A DNA stretch of 64,000 bases from assembly GCF_948472415.1 (NCBI RefSeq), contig NZ_OX419519.1, positions 6,353,001 through 6,417,000 of the forward strand, in the 5' to 3' direction. The first letter of the stretch is position 1, and each line of letters begins with the position of its first letter. This document shows positions 8,924 through 17,218 of the stretch, piece after piece. The notes under the pieces are model-generated. The model saw only the letters and a program-made list of their open reading frames with translations. It had not been told where the DNA came from and searched no databases. The DNA comes from Kitasatospora fiedleri. Its GTDB lineage: Bacteria > Actinomycetota > Actinomycetes > Streptomycetales > Streptomycetaceae. Both the position numbers and the translations under genes were made by a program.

Positions 8924-9841
8924 ATGTCCTCCCTGTACGTCGTCGTGGGCGCCGGAGCGACCGGAGCCGCCACCGCGCTGCTGCTGGCCCGGGCCGGTGA
9001 GCGGGTCCGGCTGGTGACCCGCCGGGGCGCGGGCCCGGTCCACCCGCGGATCGAGCGGATCGCCGCCGACGCCACCGACCCGGTCCGGCTGGCCGGACTC
9101 GCCTCCGGCGCCGCCGCGCTGGTGAACTGCGCGATGCCCCCGTACCACCGCTGGCCGGAGGAGTTCCCGGCGCTGGCCGCCGGGCTGCTGGGCGCGGCGG
9201 AGCGGACCGGCGCCGGGTACGTGATGCTGGGCAACGTCTACGGCTACGGGCCGGTGGACGGCCCGGTCACCGAGGACCTGCCGCTGCGGCCGAGCAGCGT
9301 CAAGGGCGAGGTGCGGGCCCGGATCTGGGCGGACGCGCTGGCCGCCCACCGGGCGGGCCGGGTCCGGGCGACGGAGGTGCGGGCCGGGGACTTCCTCGGC
9401 GCGGGCGCCGTCTCGCCGTTCACCCTGCTGGTGGCCGCGCCGGTGCTGGCGGGCCGGCCGGCCGCCTACCCCGGCGACCCCGACGCCCCGCACAGCTGGA
9501 CGTACACCGGGGACGCCGCCCGCACCCTGGTCGCCGCCGCCCGCGACGAGCGCTCCTGGGGCCGGGCCTGGCACGTGCCGTCCGCCTCGCACGCCCCGGC
9601 CCGCGAACTCGCCGTCCGGCTGGCCCGGTTGGCGGGCGCGCCCGCCCCGCGGCTGGACCGGATGAGCACCGAGGTGCTCGCCGGGGCCGCCCGCGCGGAC
9701 GTGGTGATGGCCGAGGTCCCGGAGATGCTCTACCTGTACGACCGCCCGGCCCTGATCGACTCCACCGCCACCGAGACCGCCCTCGGCCTCCCGCCCGCCA
9801 CCCCGCTGGACACCGCCCTCACCGAGACGGCGGCCCGCTGA
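8924..9841 (+). CDS. NAD(P)-dependent epimerase/dehydratase-like protein
   Basis: A 305-residue extended-SDR-type protein. It begins with a Rossmann motif VVVGAGATGAATALLLARAG and has VNCAMPPYHRW and VMLGNVYGYGPVDGPVTED, where SDR sugar epimerases carry their active-site Ser/Tyr segment; a clear YxxxK is not seen. The C-terminal part (SWTYTGDAARTLVAAARDE, WHVPSAS) resembles NmrA/epimerase-like proteins. The substrate is unknown. ATG at 8924 follows GAGAAGAG. It is divergent from the GlxA regulator. Catalytic competence is doubtful without the Tyr-Lys pair; a redox-sensor role is an alternative. Confidence 0.75.
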   Translation: MSSLYVVVGAGATGAATALLLARAGERVRLVTRRGAGPVHPRIERIAADATDPVRLAGLASGAAALVNCAMPPYHRWPEEFPALAAGLLGAAERTGAGYVMLGNVYGYGPVDGPVTEDLPLRPSSVKGEVRARIWADALAAHRAGRVRATEVRAGDFLGAGAVSPFTLLVAAPVLAGRPAAYPGDPDAPHSWTYTGDAARTLVAAARDERSWGRAWHVPSASHAPARELAVRLARLAGAPAPRLDRMSTEVLAGAARADVVMAEVPEMLYLYDRPALIDSTATETALGLPPATPLDTALTETAAR

Positions 9842-9862
9842 CCGCCGCCGCGCCCGGCCCCG

Positions 9863-9891
9863 CCGCCCGGCTCGGACGGTCGTCCGGGCGG
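9863..9891. terminator. hairpin downstream of epimerase-like gene
   Basis: CCGCCCGG (9863-9870) and CCGGGCGG (9884-9891) form a perfect 8-bp stem 21 nt after the stop codon. No T-run follows, as is common in high-GC actinobacteria. Confidence 0.5.
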
Positions 9892-9915
9892 GGGAGGTGA
9901 CCAGGGCGGCCGGCC

Positions 9916-9960
9916 GGGCGAGGGCGAGGGCGAGGGCGAGGGCGAGGGGCGAGGGCGAGG
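9916..9960 (+). repeat. (GGGCGA)n microsatellite
   Basis: About seven copies of the hexamer GGGCGA, with one extra G near 9948, lie between the epimerase-like gene and the MFS gene. The tract is noncoding and may vary in length between strains. Confidence 0.8.
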
Positions 9961-10101
9961 ACGGGGTGCCGGTCGTCGTCGGGCGGTCCGTGGCCCTCGC
10001 GCGCGGCGGCCCCGGGCCCTTGTCGCACCACCGGCCGATCGTGCGGCGCAGTGGCGGGGTGTCGGACCGGACAGAACGGGACGAAGTGTGACGATGCGAG
10101 G

Positions 10102-12163
10102 GTGACCACCTCCAGCCAAGTCAGCCAGGCAGCCCCGCCCGTCCTCGACCGGCGGCAGCGGAACGTCGTGTTCGGCACCATCGTGCTCGGCATGCTGCTG
10201 GCCGCCCTCGACCAGACCATCGTCGGCACCGCGCTGCCCACCATCGTGGCCGACCTCGGCGGCGCCGCCCACATGTCCTGGGTGGTGACCTCCTACCTGC
10301 TCGCGGAGACCGTCACCACGGCGCTGGTCGGCAAGATGGGCGACCTGTTCGGCCGCAAGATCGTCTTCCAGGTCTCCACGATCGTCTTCATCATCGGCTC
10401 GTTCCTGTGCGGTCTGTCCACGAACATGCTGCTGCTGATCGTCTGGCGGGCGGTCCAGGGCGTCGGCGCCGGCGGCCTGATGGTCACCTCGATGGCGCTC
10501 ATCGCCGACGTCATCCCGCTGCGCGAGCGCGGCAAGTACCAGGGCGCGATCGGCGCGGTGTTCGGCGTGGCCACGGTCATCGGCCCGCTGCTCGGCGGCC
10601 TGTTCACCGACCACCTGTCCTGGCGCTGGGCGTTCTACGTGAACGTGCCGATCGCGATCGTGGTGGTGATCGCCGCCGCCCGGAACATCCCGTGGTCAAG
10701 TCCGCCGTCCGCCCGGTCATCGACTACCTGGGCATCGCGCTGGTCGCGATCGGCGCCAGCGCCCTGATCCTGGCCACCAGTTGGGGCGGCAACGAGTACG
10801 CCTGGGGCTCGGCCACGATCATCGGCCTGTTCGTGGCCGGGGTGGTCGCGCTCGCCCTGTTCTGCTGGGCCGAGACCAGGGCGGCCCAACCGACCCTGCC
10901 GATGCGGCTGTTCCGCAACCAGGTGTTCACGGTCTGCTCGATCCTCAGCTTCATCGTCGGCTTCGCCATGCTCGGCGCGCTGACCTTCCTGCCGACCTTC
11001 CTCCAGTACGTCGACGGCGACTCGGCGACCGTCTCCGGCGTGCGCACCCTGCCGATGGTGCTCGGCCTGCTGATCGCCTCGATCTTCTCCGGCAACGTGG
11101 TCTCCAAGACCGGCCAGTACCGGTTCTTCCCGATCGTCGGCTCGCTGGTGATGGCCGCCGGCCTGTACCTGCTCTCGCTGCTGGACGTCGGCACCAGCGC
11201 CTGGCTGGCCAGCCTCTACATGTTCGTGCTCGGCACCGGCATCGGCCTGTGCATGCAGGTGCTCACCATCGCCGTGCAGAACACCGTCGACTACGCGGAC
11301 CTGGGCACCGCCACCTCGGGCGTCACCTTCTTCCGCACCCTGGGCTCCTCGTTCGGCACCGCCGTCTTCGGCACCATCTACGCCAACACGCTCAAGACCA
11401 ACCTCGCCGACGGCGTCGCCGAGTCCGCCCGGGCCACCGGCGCCGACCCGCGGCTGCTCGGTGCCGCCGCGCAGAGCCCGCACGGCGTCCACGACCTGCC
11501 CCCGACCAGGCCGCGCCGATCATCCAGGCGTACGCCGACTCGCTGCACACCGTCTTCCTGTGGACCATCCCGGTCGCCCTGGTCGGCTTCGTGGTCGCGC
11601 TCTTCCTCAAGCAGGTCAAGCTCCGCGACTCCGCCCGGGCCAGCTCCTCCGACATGGGCGAGGGCTTCGCGCAGCCCTCCTCCGGCGACTCCGCCCGGCT
11701 GCTCGAACTCGCCGTCGCCAAACTCCTCGGCAGCGCCGGGCTGGACACCGCCCGGGAGGTCGTCCACGTCTCCGGCACCCGCCTCGACGTGGCCGGCGCC
11801 TGGGCCGTCATGCAGGTCGAACTGTTCACCCGCACCGTCGGCCACGCCAGCCTCAACCTGATCGCCGCCCGCCGCCGCATCCCCCCGGAGGTGCTCCAGC
11901 CGGTCTTCGACCGGATGGTCGCCGAGGGCTACCTGGAGGGCGACAGCGGCTTCTACCAGCACACCCCGGCCGGCGCGCAGGAGGCCGCGACCATCACCCG
12001 CACCTGGGCCGACTGGCTCAACCGCCGCCTGGAGGAGGACCGCGGCCGCCCGCGCAGCGCCGAACTGCGCGCCGCCGCCGACACCATCGCCAAGCGGATG
12101 ATCGCCGAGGACCTCGCCGAGGGCATCCCGGTGGTCGGCAGCACCCTCGCCGGCCGCCGCTGA
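10102..12163 (+). CDS. DHA2-type MFS multidrug exporter with C-terminal winged-helix-like domain (frame broken twice here)
   Basis: Restored to one frame it would be about 687 residues. The N-terminal 500 form a 14-helix drug:proton antiporter with the DHA2 marks [30 protein letters not shown] and [10 protein letters not shown]. The last 170 residues ([51 protein letters not shown]) resemble a MarR/PadR-like winged helix rather than membrane sequence. Two breaks fall in C-runs: CCC at 10689-10691 and C5 at 11499-11503. Adding one C at each restores the frame, so assembly error is likely. The GTG at 10102 is the start that gives a normal short cytoplasmic leader. Confidence 0.8.
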
Positions 12164-12312
12164 CGGCCCGTTCACCGACCCCGGCCCGCCGCGCCGCGCC
12201 CGCCCCCGTCCGGCTCCGTCCCGCCCCGCCCCGTCCGGCCCCGCCCGGCCCCGCCCGGCCCCGTTCCGCTCGGCCCGCGGGCGGGGCCGTCGGGCGGTGC
12301 GAGGACAGGCCC

Positions 12313-12318
12313 TAGGCT
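12313..12318 (+). promoter_or_regulatory. candidate -10 hexamer, leaderless start of YdcF gene
   Basis: TAGGCT (TAnnnT) ends 6 nt before the ATG at 12325, the spacing expected when transcription begins at or next to the start codon. No good ribosome site lies between. The 161-nt gap before it is GC-rich with CCCCGCCCGG repeats near 12225-12265 and holds no gene. Confidence 0.4.
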
Positions 12319-12324
12319 GCCCCC

Positions 12325-13315
12325 ATGCTCCTGTACGCCCTCGCGCTCGTCTTCCTGTTGCTGTTCGGCGTCGGCGTGCTGCGCGACCGGCGCCGCTTCG
12401 GCAACGCCGTCTGCCTCGGACTCTCCGTCACCCTGCTCACCCTCGCCCTGCTCGCCACCCTCCACCGGGCCGACTCGGTCGCCGCCGAGGCCGTCCTGAT
12501 CGTGGTGGTGCTGGCCCCCGCGCTGGGCAGCCTGGTCCTTGCCGGGTTGCTGATCGCCAACGGGCTCAAGATGGTCCGCAAGGAGGGCCGCAGCCTCGGC
12601 AGCCTGCTCGCCCTGCTGGCCGGCCTCGCCATCCTGGCGGTGTTCGCCCTGCTGCTGGCCGCGACCGGGGCCGACTCCGAGGTGCTGGTCGCGATCGCCC
12701 GCACCGTCTTCGTACTCGCCTGCTACCTCTCCTTCCTGTTCGTCTGCTTCGTCGGCTACGCCTACCTGTACGGCCGCCTGACCCCCGCGAGGACGTCGAC
12801 TACGTGGTCGTCCTCGGCACCGGCCTGCGCGACGGCAGCCGCGTCCGCCGCTGCTCGCCAGCCGCCTGGAGCGCGGCCGCCGCCTGTACGAGCGGCAGGT
12901 CGAGCGCGGGCGCTCCCCGTTCATGATCGTCTCCGGTGGCAAGGGCTCCGACGAACAGCTCCCCGAGTCCCACGCCATGGCCGACCACCTGGTCGAGCAC
13001 GGCTTCCCCGCCGACCGGATCATCCGCGAGGACCGCTCCCGCACCACCGAGGAGAACCTCCGCTTCAGCCACGCGATCATGGCCGCCGACGACCCCGACT
13101 ACCGCTGCGTCGTCGTCACCAACAACTTCCACGCCTTCCGCGCCGCCGTGTTCGCCCGCCGCGAGGGCGTCAACGGCCACGTGGTCGGCTCGCCCACCGC
13201 CGCGTACTTCTGGCCCAGCGCGACCATCCGCGAGTTCGTCGCCGTGCTGGTCACCTACCGGTGGGCCAACCTCGCGGTGGCCGCGCTGCTGGTGCTGGAG
13301 TCGCTGAGCGTCTGA
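12325..13315 (+). CDS. YdcF family membrane protein, DUF218 domain (frame broken twice here)
   Basis: Restored, it is about 330 residues. Four or five hydrophobic helices fill residues 1-155, then comes a DUF218/YdcF domain (VDYVVVLGTGLRDG, FMIVSGGKGSDEQLPESHAM, RSRTTEENLRFSHAIM, VVVTNNFHAFRAAVFARR) and a final hydrophobic segment. YdcF-type domains are linked to cell-envelope biology and nucleotide binding, but no reaction is settled. Two single-C losses break it: C5 at 12782-12786 and CC at 12845-12846. Adding one C at each gives LTPREDVDYVVV and VPPLLASRLERG, the expected family sequence. It converges on the methyltransferase gene. Confidence 0.8.
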
Positions 13316-13319
13316 ACCG

Positions 13320-14039
13320 TCAGCCGTCCTTGCGCAGTTCCAGCATCGACACCGGCAGCCACGGCCCGCCGTACCAGTACGCCGGGCCCAGGCCGCGGAC
13401 GGTGCCCGCGCCCAGGTGGGCGGCGTAGCGGCGGACCATCGGGGAGAAGTCGGCGAGCAGCAGCCGGCCGCCCGGGCGCAGCACCCGCAGCGCCTCGTCC
13501 AGGGCACGCAGGCGGGCGGCCGGGTCGGGGACGTTGTGCAGGACCAGGGCGGAGGTGACCAGGTCGAAGGCCGCGTCCGGGAACGGCAGCGCGGTGACGT
13601 CGCCGGTGTGCACCTCGACCCGGTCCCGGACCCCGGCCGCGGCGGCGTTGGCGAGCGTCGCGGCCGGGGTGTTGCCGCTCTGGTCCTTCGACGCCCACAG
13701 GTCCACCCCCACCGCCCGCCCGCGCGGCAGCCGCCGGGCCGCGCCGATCAGCACCGCGCCCCGGCCGCACCCCAGGTCCAGCAGCCGCTCGTCGCCGCGC
13801 AGCCCCAGCGCGTCCCACTCGCGCTCCCACACCCGCAACTTGCCGCGCAGCGTGGTGTACAGGTACACCCCCGCCTGCGCCAGCAGCCCGGCCCCCAGGC
13901 CCGCCACCGCCGCCCGGCCCCGGAACGGGCGGGCGGCGGCCGCGAACGCGCAGGCCGCGCCGAGGGCGGTGGTCGAGGAGACGAAACCGGGCGCGTCGAC
14001 GCCGTACCGGGACAGGGACGTGAACAGGTTCTCGGTCAT
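13320..14039 (-). CDS. class I SAM-dependent methyltransferase with N-terminal membrane segments
   Basis: The 239-residue protein has one or two hydrophobic segments at about 20-65, then a class I methyltransferase fold: motif I LLDLGCGRGAVL, motif II VGVDLW, motif III VHTGDVTALPFPDAAFDLV, and post-motif VLRPGGRLLLADFS. The membrane anchor suggests a lipid or envelope substrate (inference). The start ATG gives MTENLFTSLSRYG. A short tract of CCGGTGTC repeats (about 14092-14118) lies just upstream. It ends 4 nt from the convergent YdcF gene. Confidence 0.8.
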   Translation of the reverse strand: MTENLFTSLSRYGVDAPGFVSSTTALGAACAFAAAARPFRGRAAVAGLGAGLLAQAGVYLYTTLRGKLRVWEREWDALGLRGDERLLDLGCGRGAVLIGAARRLPRGRAVGVDLWASKDQSGNTPAATLANAAAAGVRDRVEVHTGDVTALPFPDAAFDLVTSALVLHNVPDPAARLRALDEALRVLRPGGRLLLADFSPMVRRYAAHLGAGTVRGLGPAYWYGGPWLPVSMLELRKDG

Positions 14040-14124
14040 GCCCGCAGTCTCGCGGCCCGGACCGGGACGGGTCTTGGACGAATGTTCCGGTGTCCCGGTG
14101 TCCCGGTGTTCCGGCCTTCCGGCG

Positions 14125-14952
14125 CTACCCGTTCAGGTAGCCCGGGGCGGACCAGGCCACCTCGTCCACCGACAGCCACGGCTCGCGCGCCACCGCGGAC
14201 GGCGTCACCCGGGCGAAGTCGGCGACCTCCCGGTGCAGGTGCGACTGGTCCGCGTACCCCGCCTCCGCGGCGACCGCCGCCGGGCGGTGGCCCGCCGCCA
14301 ACCGGTGCGCCGCGTGGTCGAACCGCACCAGCCGGGCCGCCTGCTTCGGCGACAGCCCCACCTGCGCCCGGAACCGCGACCACAGCCGCTTGCGGCTCCA
14401 CCCCGCCGCCGCAGCCAGCCCGTCCACCCGCGCCGTCCCGTGCGAGCGCGCCAACTCGCGCCACGCGTAGGCGACTTCCGGGTCCACCCGGCGGCCCTCC
14501 GGGAACCGGGCGGCCAACGCCCCGGCCACCAGCGCGAACCGCGACTCCCAGGACGGGGCCGCCCGCAGCCGCTCCTCCAGCCGGACGGCGTCCCGGCCCC
14601 ACACCTCGTCGAGCCCGACCAGCGGGCCGCCCTCCGCCGCGAAACCCGCCAGCACCGCGTGCGCGACCAACGGCGACATGCGCACCTGTAGGCACTCCAC
14701 CTCCCGCCCGCTCCCGCGCAACCCCTCCGGGGCCAGCCCCACCACCGCGCTGCCGCCCACCCGCCGCCCCCCGTCCGCGACCACCAGCGGCTCCGCCCCC
14801 AGATCGATCGCCAACGTCACCGCCGGAAACGGCACCACCCCCAGATCCGCCGCCCCCCGCGCCCGGAACCCGGCCATCGCCACCCCGGGCAGCCGCCAGG
14901 CCCGCGACGGCGTCGCGATCTCCCACAGGGCAAGCGGCTCGACGGGCTGCAC
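14125..14952 (-). CDS. AraC family transcriptional regulator
   Basis: 275 residues. The sensor half is at about 1-170 and the AraC helix-turn-helix is near residues 185-260 (VDGLAAAAGWSRKRLWSRFRAQVGLSPKQAARL, then RPAAVAAEAGYADQSHLHREV). The N-terminal part resembles the unnamed sensor domain common to actinobacterial AraC proteins fused after a GFRARG-type motif. The GTG start is taken because it gives the longest family-like N-terminus. It lies 85 nt upstream of the methyltransferase gene on the same strand and could control it. The ligand is unknown. Confidence 0.8.
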   Translation of the reverse strand: MQPVEPLALWEIATPSRAWRLPGVAMAGFRARGAADLGVVPFPAVTLAIDLGAEPLVVADGGRRVGGSAVVGLAPEGLRGSGREVECLQVRMSPLVAHAVLAGFAAEGGPLVGLDEVWGRDAVRLEERLRAAPSWESRFALVAGALAARFPEGRRVDPEVAYAWRELARSHGTARVDGLAAAAGWSRKRLWSRFRAQVGLSPKQAARLVRFDHAAHRLAAGHRPAAVAAEAGYADQSHLHREVADFARVTPSAVAREPWLSVDEVAWSAPGYLNG

Positions 14953-15066
14953 CCCTCCAGCCTAGAGAGCCGAACGGCCCGGGGGGAACGGCGGGTCGAT
15001 GCCGCTGCGCGCCGGAGCCGTCGGAAAGTCCGTGCCACCGGCGGCTTCTGCCGCCAGGAACCCCAG

Positions 15067-15104
15067 CAGCCCCGGTACCGTCCGGCAGCCCCGGTACCGT
15101 CCGG
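15067..15104. repeat. 19-bp perfect tandem repeat, two copies
   Basis: CAGCCCCGGTACCGTCCGG is repeated exactly at 15067-15085 and 15086-15104, in the gap between the AraC gene and the 3' end of the PfkB gene. Its function is unknown. Confidence 0.9.
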
Positions 15105-15143
15105 CAGTCCCGAGACCGCCGTTCTCGCCGGGCCCCGGTGCGG

Positions 15144-16076
15144 TCAGGAGGTGAGGGAGGTGGCGGCGTCGACCCGGGTGGCGGTGAGGGTGGCGCGCAG
15201 GTGGTGGTAGGCGGGGGTGTCGAAGTGGCCGGCGCGGGGGTGCAGGACGGTGGCGGCGGAGAGGGCGACGGCGTCGGGGAGGACGGCGGGCCAGCCCGCG
15301 TTGCCGGAGAGGCCGGCGGCGAGGGCGGCGACCACGGAGTCGCCCGCGCCGGTGGGGTTGCCGGTGACGGCGGCGGGCGGGGCGCAGCGCCAGGTGCCCT
15401 GGCGGTCGACGGCGAGCAGGCCGTCCGGGCCGAGCGAGGCGAGGACGGACTCGGCGCCGCGCCGGATCAGCACCCGGGCGGCGTCGCGGGGGTCGGGCAG
15501 GCCGGTGGCGGCGGTGAGTTCGGCGGCGTTCGGCTTGATCACGGTGGGGCCGGCCGGGAGCGCGGCGAGCAGCGCCGGGCCGTCCGCGTCGAGCACCACG
15601 GGCAGGTCGAACCGCCGCCCCAGCGCGACGAGTCGACCATAGCCGTCGGCGGGGGCGCCGGGCGGCAGGCTGCCGGAGAGCACCAGGACGGCGGCCTGCG
15701 GCAGCTGCCGGGCGGTCTCGTCGAGCAGGGCGTCCCACTCGGCGGCGGTCAGCGCCGGGCCGGGTTCGTTGAGCACGGTGGCGTCGGCGCCGTCCGCGAC
15801 GGTGACGGTGCGCCGGGTGTCGCCGCCGATCGGCACCGCGGCGTGGTCCAGCCCGGCGGCGGCCAGGTCGGCGCGCACCGCGTCCCCGGTGGGCCCGCCG
15901 AGCGGCAGCACGCAGCGGACGGAACGGCCCAGTGCGGCGAGCACCCGGGCCACGTTGACGCCCTTGCCGCCCGCCTGGGCGGCCACCTCGGTGACCCGGT
16001 GGCTGGTGTGCGGGCGGAACCCGGGCACGGTGTAGGTGACGTCCAGCGCCGGATTCGGCGTGACGGTGAGGATCAC
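15144..16076 (-). CDS. PfkB family sugar kinase, 1-phosphofructokinase type
   Basis: A 310-residue ribokinase-fold enzyme. The N-terminus ILTVTPNPALDVTYTVPGF is the hallmark of FruK/LacC-type kinases, which phosphorylate fructose 1-phosphate or tagatose 6-phosphate. GGKGVNVARVLAALG and the C-terminal anion-hole/base motif NPTGAGDSVVAALAAG, with its catalytic Asp, are present. I use GTG at 16076 because family members begin at this point and because the upstream ATG at 16157 would overlap the promoter -10. No PTS transporter or fruR gene is adjacent, so the physiological substrate is uncertain. Confidence 0.82.
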   Translation of the reverse strand: MILTVTPNPALDVTYTVPGFRPHTSHRVTEVAAQAGGKGVNVARVLAALGRSVRCVLPLGGPTGDAVRADLAAAGLDHAAVPIGGDTRRTVTVADGADATVLNEPGPALTAAEWDALLDETARQLPQAAVLVLSGSLPPGAPADGYGRLVALGRRFDLPVVLDADGPALLAALPAGPTVIKPNAAELTAATGLPDPRDAARVLIRRGAESVLASLGPDGLLAVDRQGTWRCAPPAAVTGNPTGAGDSVVAALAAGLSGNAGWPAVLPDAVALSAATVLHPRAGHFDTPAYHHLRATLTATRVDAATSLTS

Positions 16077-16152
16077 GGCGGACGCCCCCAGGGTGGTGGT
16101 CGGTTGTTCGTCGGACGGGTGCACGGACGGTGTGCATGACTGAATCTGCGTG

Positions 16153-16182
16153 ATCATATCGGTTTTCGAGCAGATTCGAGCA
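16153..16182 (-). promoter_or_regulatory. promoter -10 and direct-repeat operator upstream of PfkB kinase
   Basis: On the minus strand TATGAT (16153-16158) is a near-consensus -10. Upstream of it are two exact copies of TGCTCGAA (plus-strand TTCGAGCA at 16165-16172 and 16175-16182), 10 bp apart. The motif is similar to DeoR-family half-sites. GAATCTGC (16142-16149) and GCAGATTC (16170-16177) also form an inverted pair around the -10. Confidence 0.45.
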
Positions 16183-16337
16183 TGAAAGTGGGATTCTCGG
16201 CCGTTCGGCCCGAGGGTGGTGCCGGTCGGGGCGCGGTCGGGGTGCGGCCGGGGCGGGGGCGGTGATAGTCGGGGCGGCGAGGGACGCTAAGTTGGCTGTA
16301 CATCTTTTGGGGTCGGACCGTTGTGGAGGGAGAACCC

Positions 16338-17186
16338 GTGAGTCAGGGCGCCGTCCCGTTCGTGGTGCTCGCCGCCGCGCTGCTGCACGCCGTGTGGAAC
16401 GCGCTGGTGCACGGGGTGCGCGACCGGATGGCCGGGATCGCGCAGATGAACCTGGTGTTCGTGGCCTTCGGCGGGGCGCTCGCGCTGTTCGTCCCGCCGC
16501 CCGGCGCGGGTGCCCTGCCGTACCTGCTGGCCTCCGCCGCGCTCCAGACCGGGTACCAGCTGCTGCTGGTCCGCGCCTACGGGCTCGGCGACTTCGGCCA
16601 GCTGTACCCGATCGCCCGCGGCACCTCCCCGGCGGTGGTCGCGCTGCTCTCCGCCACCGTCCTGCACCGCCCGCTGCCCGCCGGGCAGTTCGCCGCCGTC
16701 GCGGTGATCTCGCTCGGCCTGGCCGGGCTCGCGCTGGTCGGCGGCGTCCCCGGCCGGGACCAACTCCCGGCGATCGGAGCCGCGTTGGGCAACGGCGTAC
16801 TGATCGCCGGGTACACCGTGGTCGACGCGGGCGGGGTCCGCGCCGCGCACTCGGCCGCCGGGTACATCGCCTGGATGTTCCTCCTCCAGGGCCTGGCCGT
16901 CCTCGCCGCGGTGGCCGCCGTCCGCCGCGGCACCCTGCGGCCCGCGCTGCGCGAGGGCCGCGCCGTCGGCCTGGCCGGCGGGCTGATGTCGCTCACCGCG
17001 TACGGACTGGTGGTCTGGGCGCAGACCGTCGGCGACCTGCCCACCATCGCCGCCCTGCGCGAGACCTCCATCGTCATCGCCGCCCTGATCGGCACCCTGG
17101 TCCTGCGCGAACGCCTCGGCACCCTGCGGCTGGCCGCCAGCGCGACCGTGCTGGCGGGCATCGCGCTGCTGGAACTCGCCCACTGA
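16338..17186 (+). CDS. EamA/DMT family transporter
   Basis: 282 residues with about ten hydrophobic helices in two EamA repeats. Typical landmarks are AALLHAVWNALVHG at the N-terminus, PIARGTSPAVVALLSATVLHRPL at the end of the first half and LRETSIVIAALIGTLVLRERLG at the end of the second. It probably exports a small metabolite or amino acid across the cytoplasmic membrane. The GTG at 16338 has a GGAGGGA ribosome site at 16325-16331. It converges on the MocR gene. The substrate is unknown. Confidence 0.85.
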   Translation: MSQGAVPFVVLAAALLHAVWNALVHGVRDRMAGIAQMNLVFVAFGGALALFVPPPGAGALPYLLASAALQTGYQLLLVRAYGLGDFGQLYPIARGTSPAVVALLSATVLHRPLPAGQFAAVAVISLGLAGLALVGGVPGRDQLPAIGAALGNGVLIAGYTVVDAGGVRAAHSAAGYIAWMFLLQGLAVLAAVAAVRRGTLRPALREGRAVGLAGGLMSLTAYGLVVWAQTVGDLPTIAALRETSIVIAALIGTLVLRERLGTLRLAASATVLAGIALLELAH

Positions 17187-17205
17187 GATCTCAAAGAAGG
17201 AGAGT

Positions 17206-17218
17206 TGACGGGCCGTCA
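17206..17218. repeat. TGACGGGCCGTCA stop-associated palindrome
   Basis: This 13-bp palindrome ends on the stop codon of the MocR gene. The same element with at most one base change occurs at 27923 and 30775, and a 12/13 copy at 53588. Confidence 0.7.

Noticed and set aside
9916-9960. Possible CRISPR or regulatory array from short repeats
   Set aside because: Hexamer microsatellite only; no repeat-spacer pattern occurs anywhere in the window.
10102-12163. Calling the six frame-broken genes true pseudogenes or programmed frameshifts
   Set aside because: All eight breaks are the same kind of homopolymer loss and no slippery sequence with stimulatory structure is evident, so sequencing error is simpler.
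15144-16157. Upstream ATG at 16157 as the start of the PfkB kinase
   Set aside because: It overlaps the TATGAT -10 element, and the extra 27 residues have no family counterpart.
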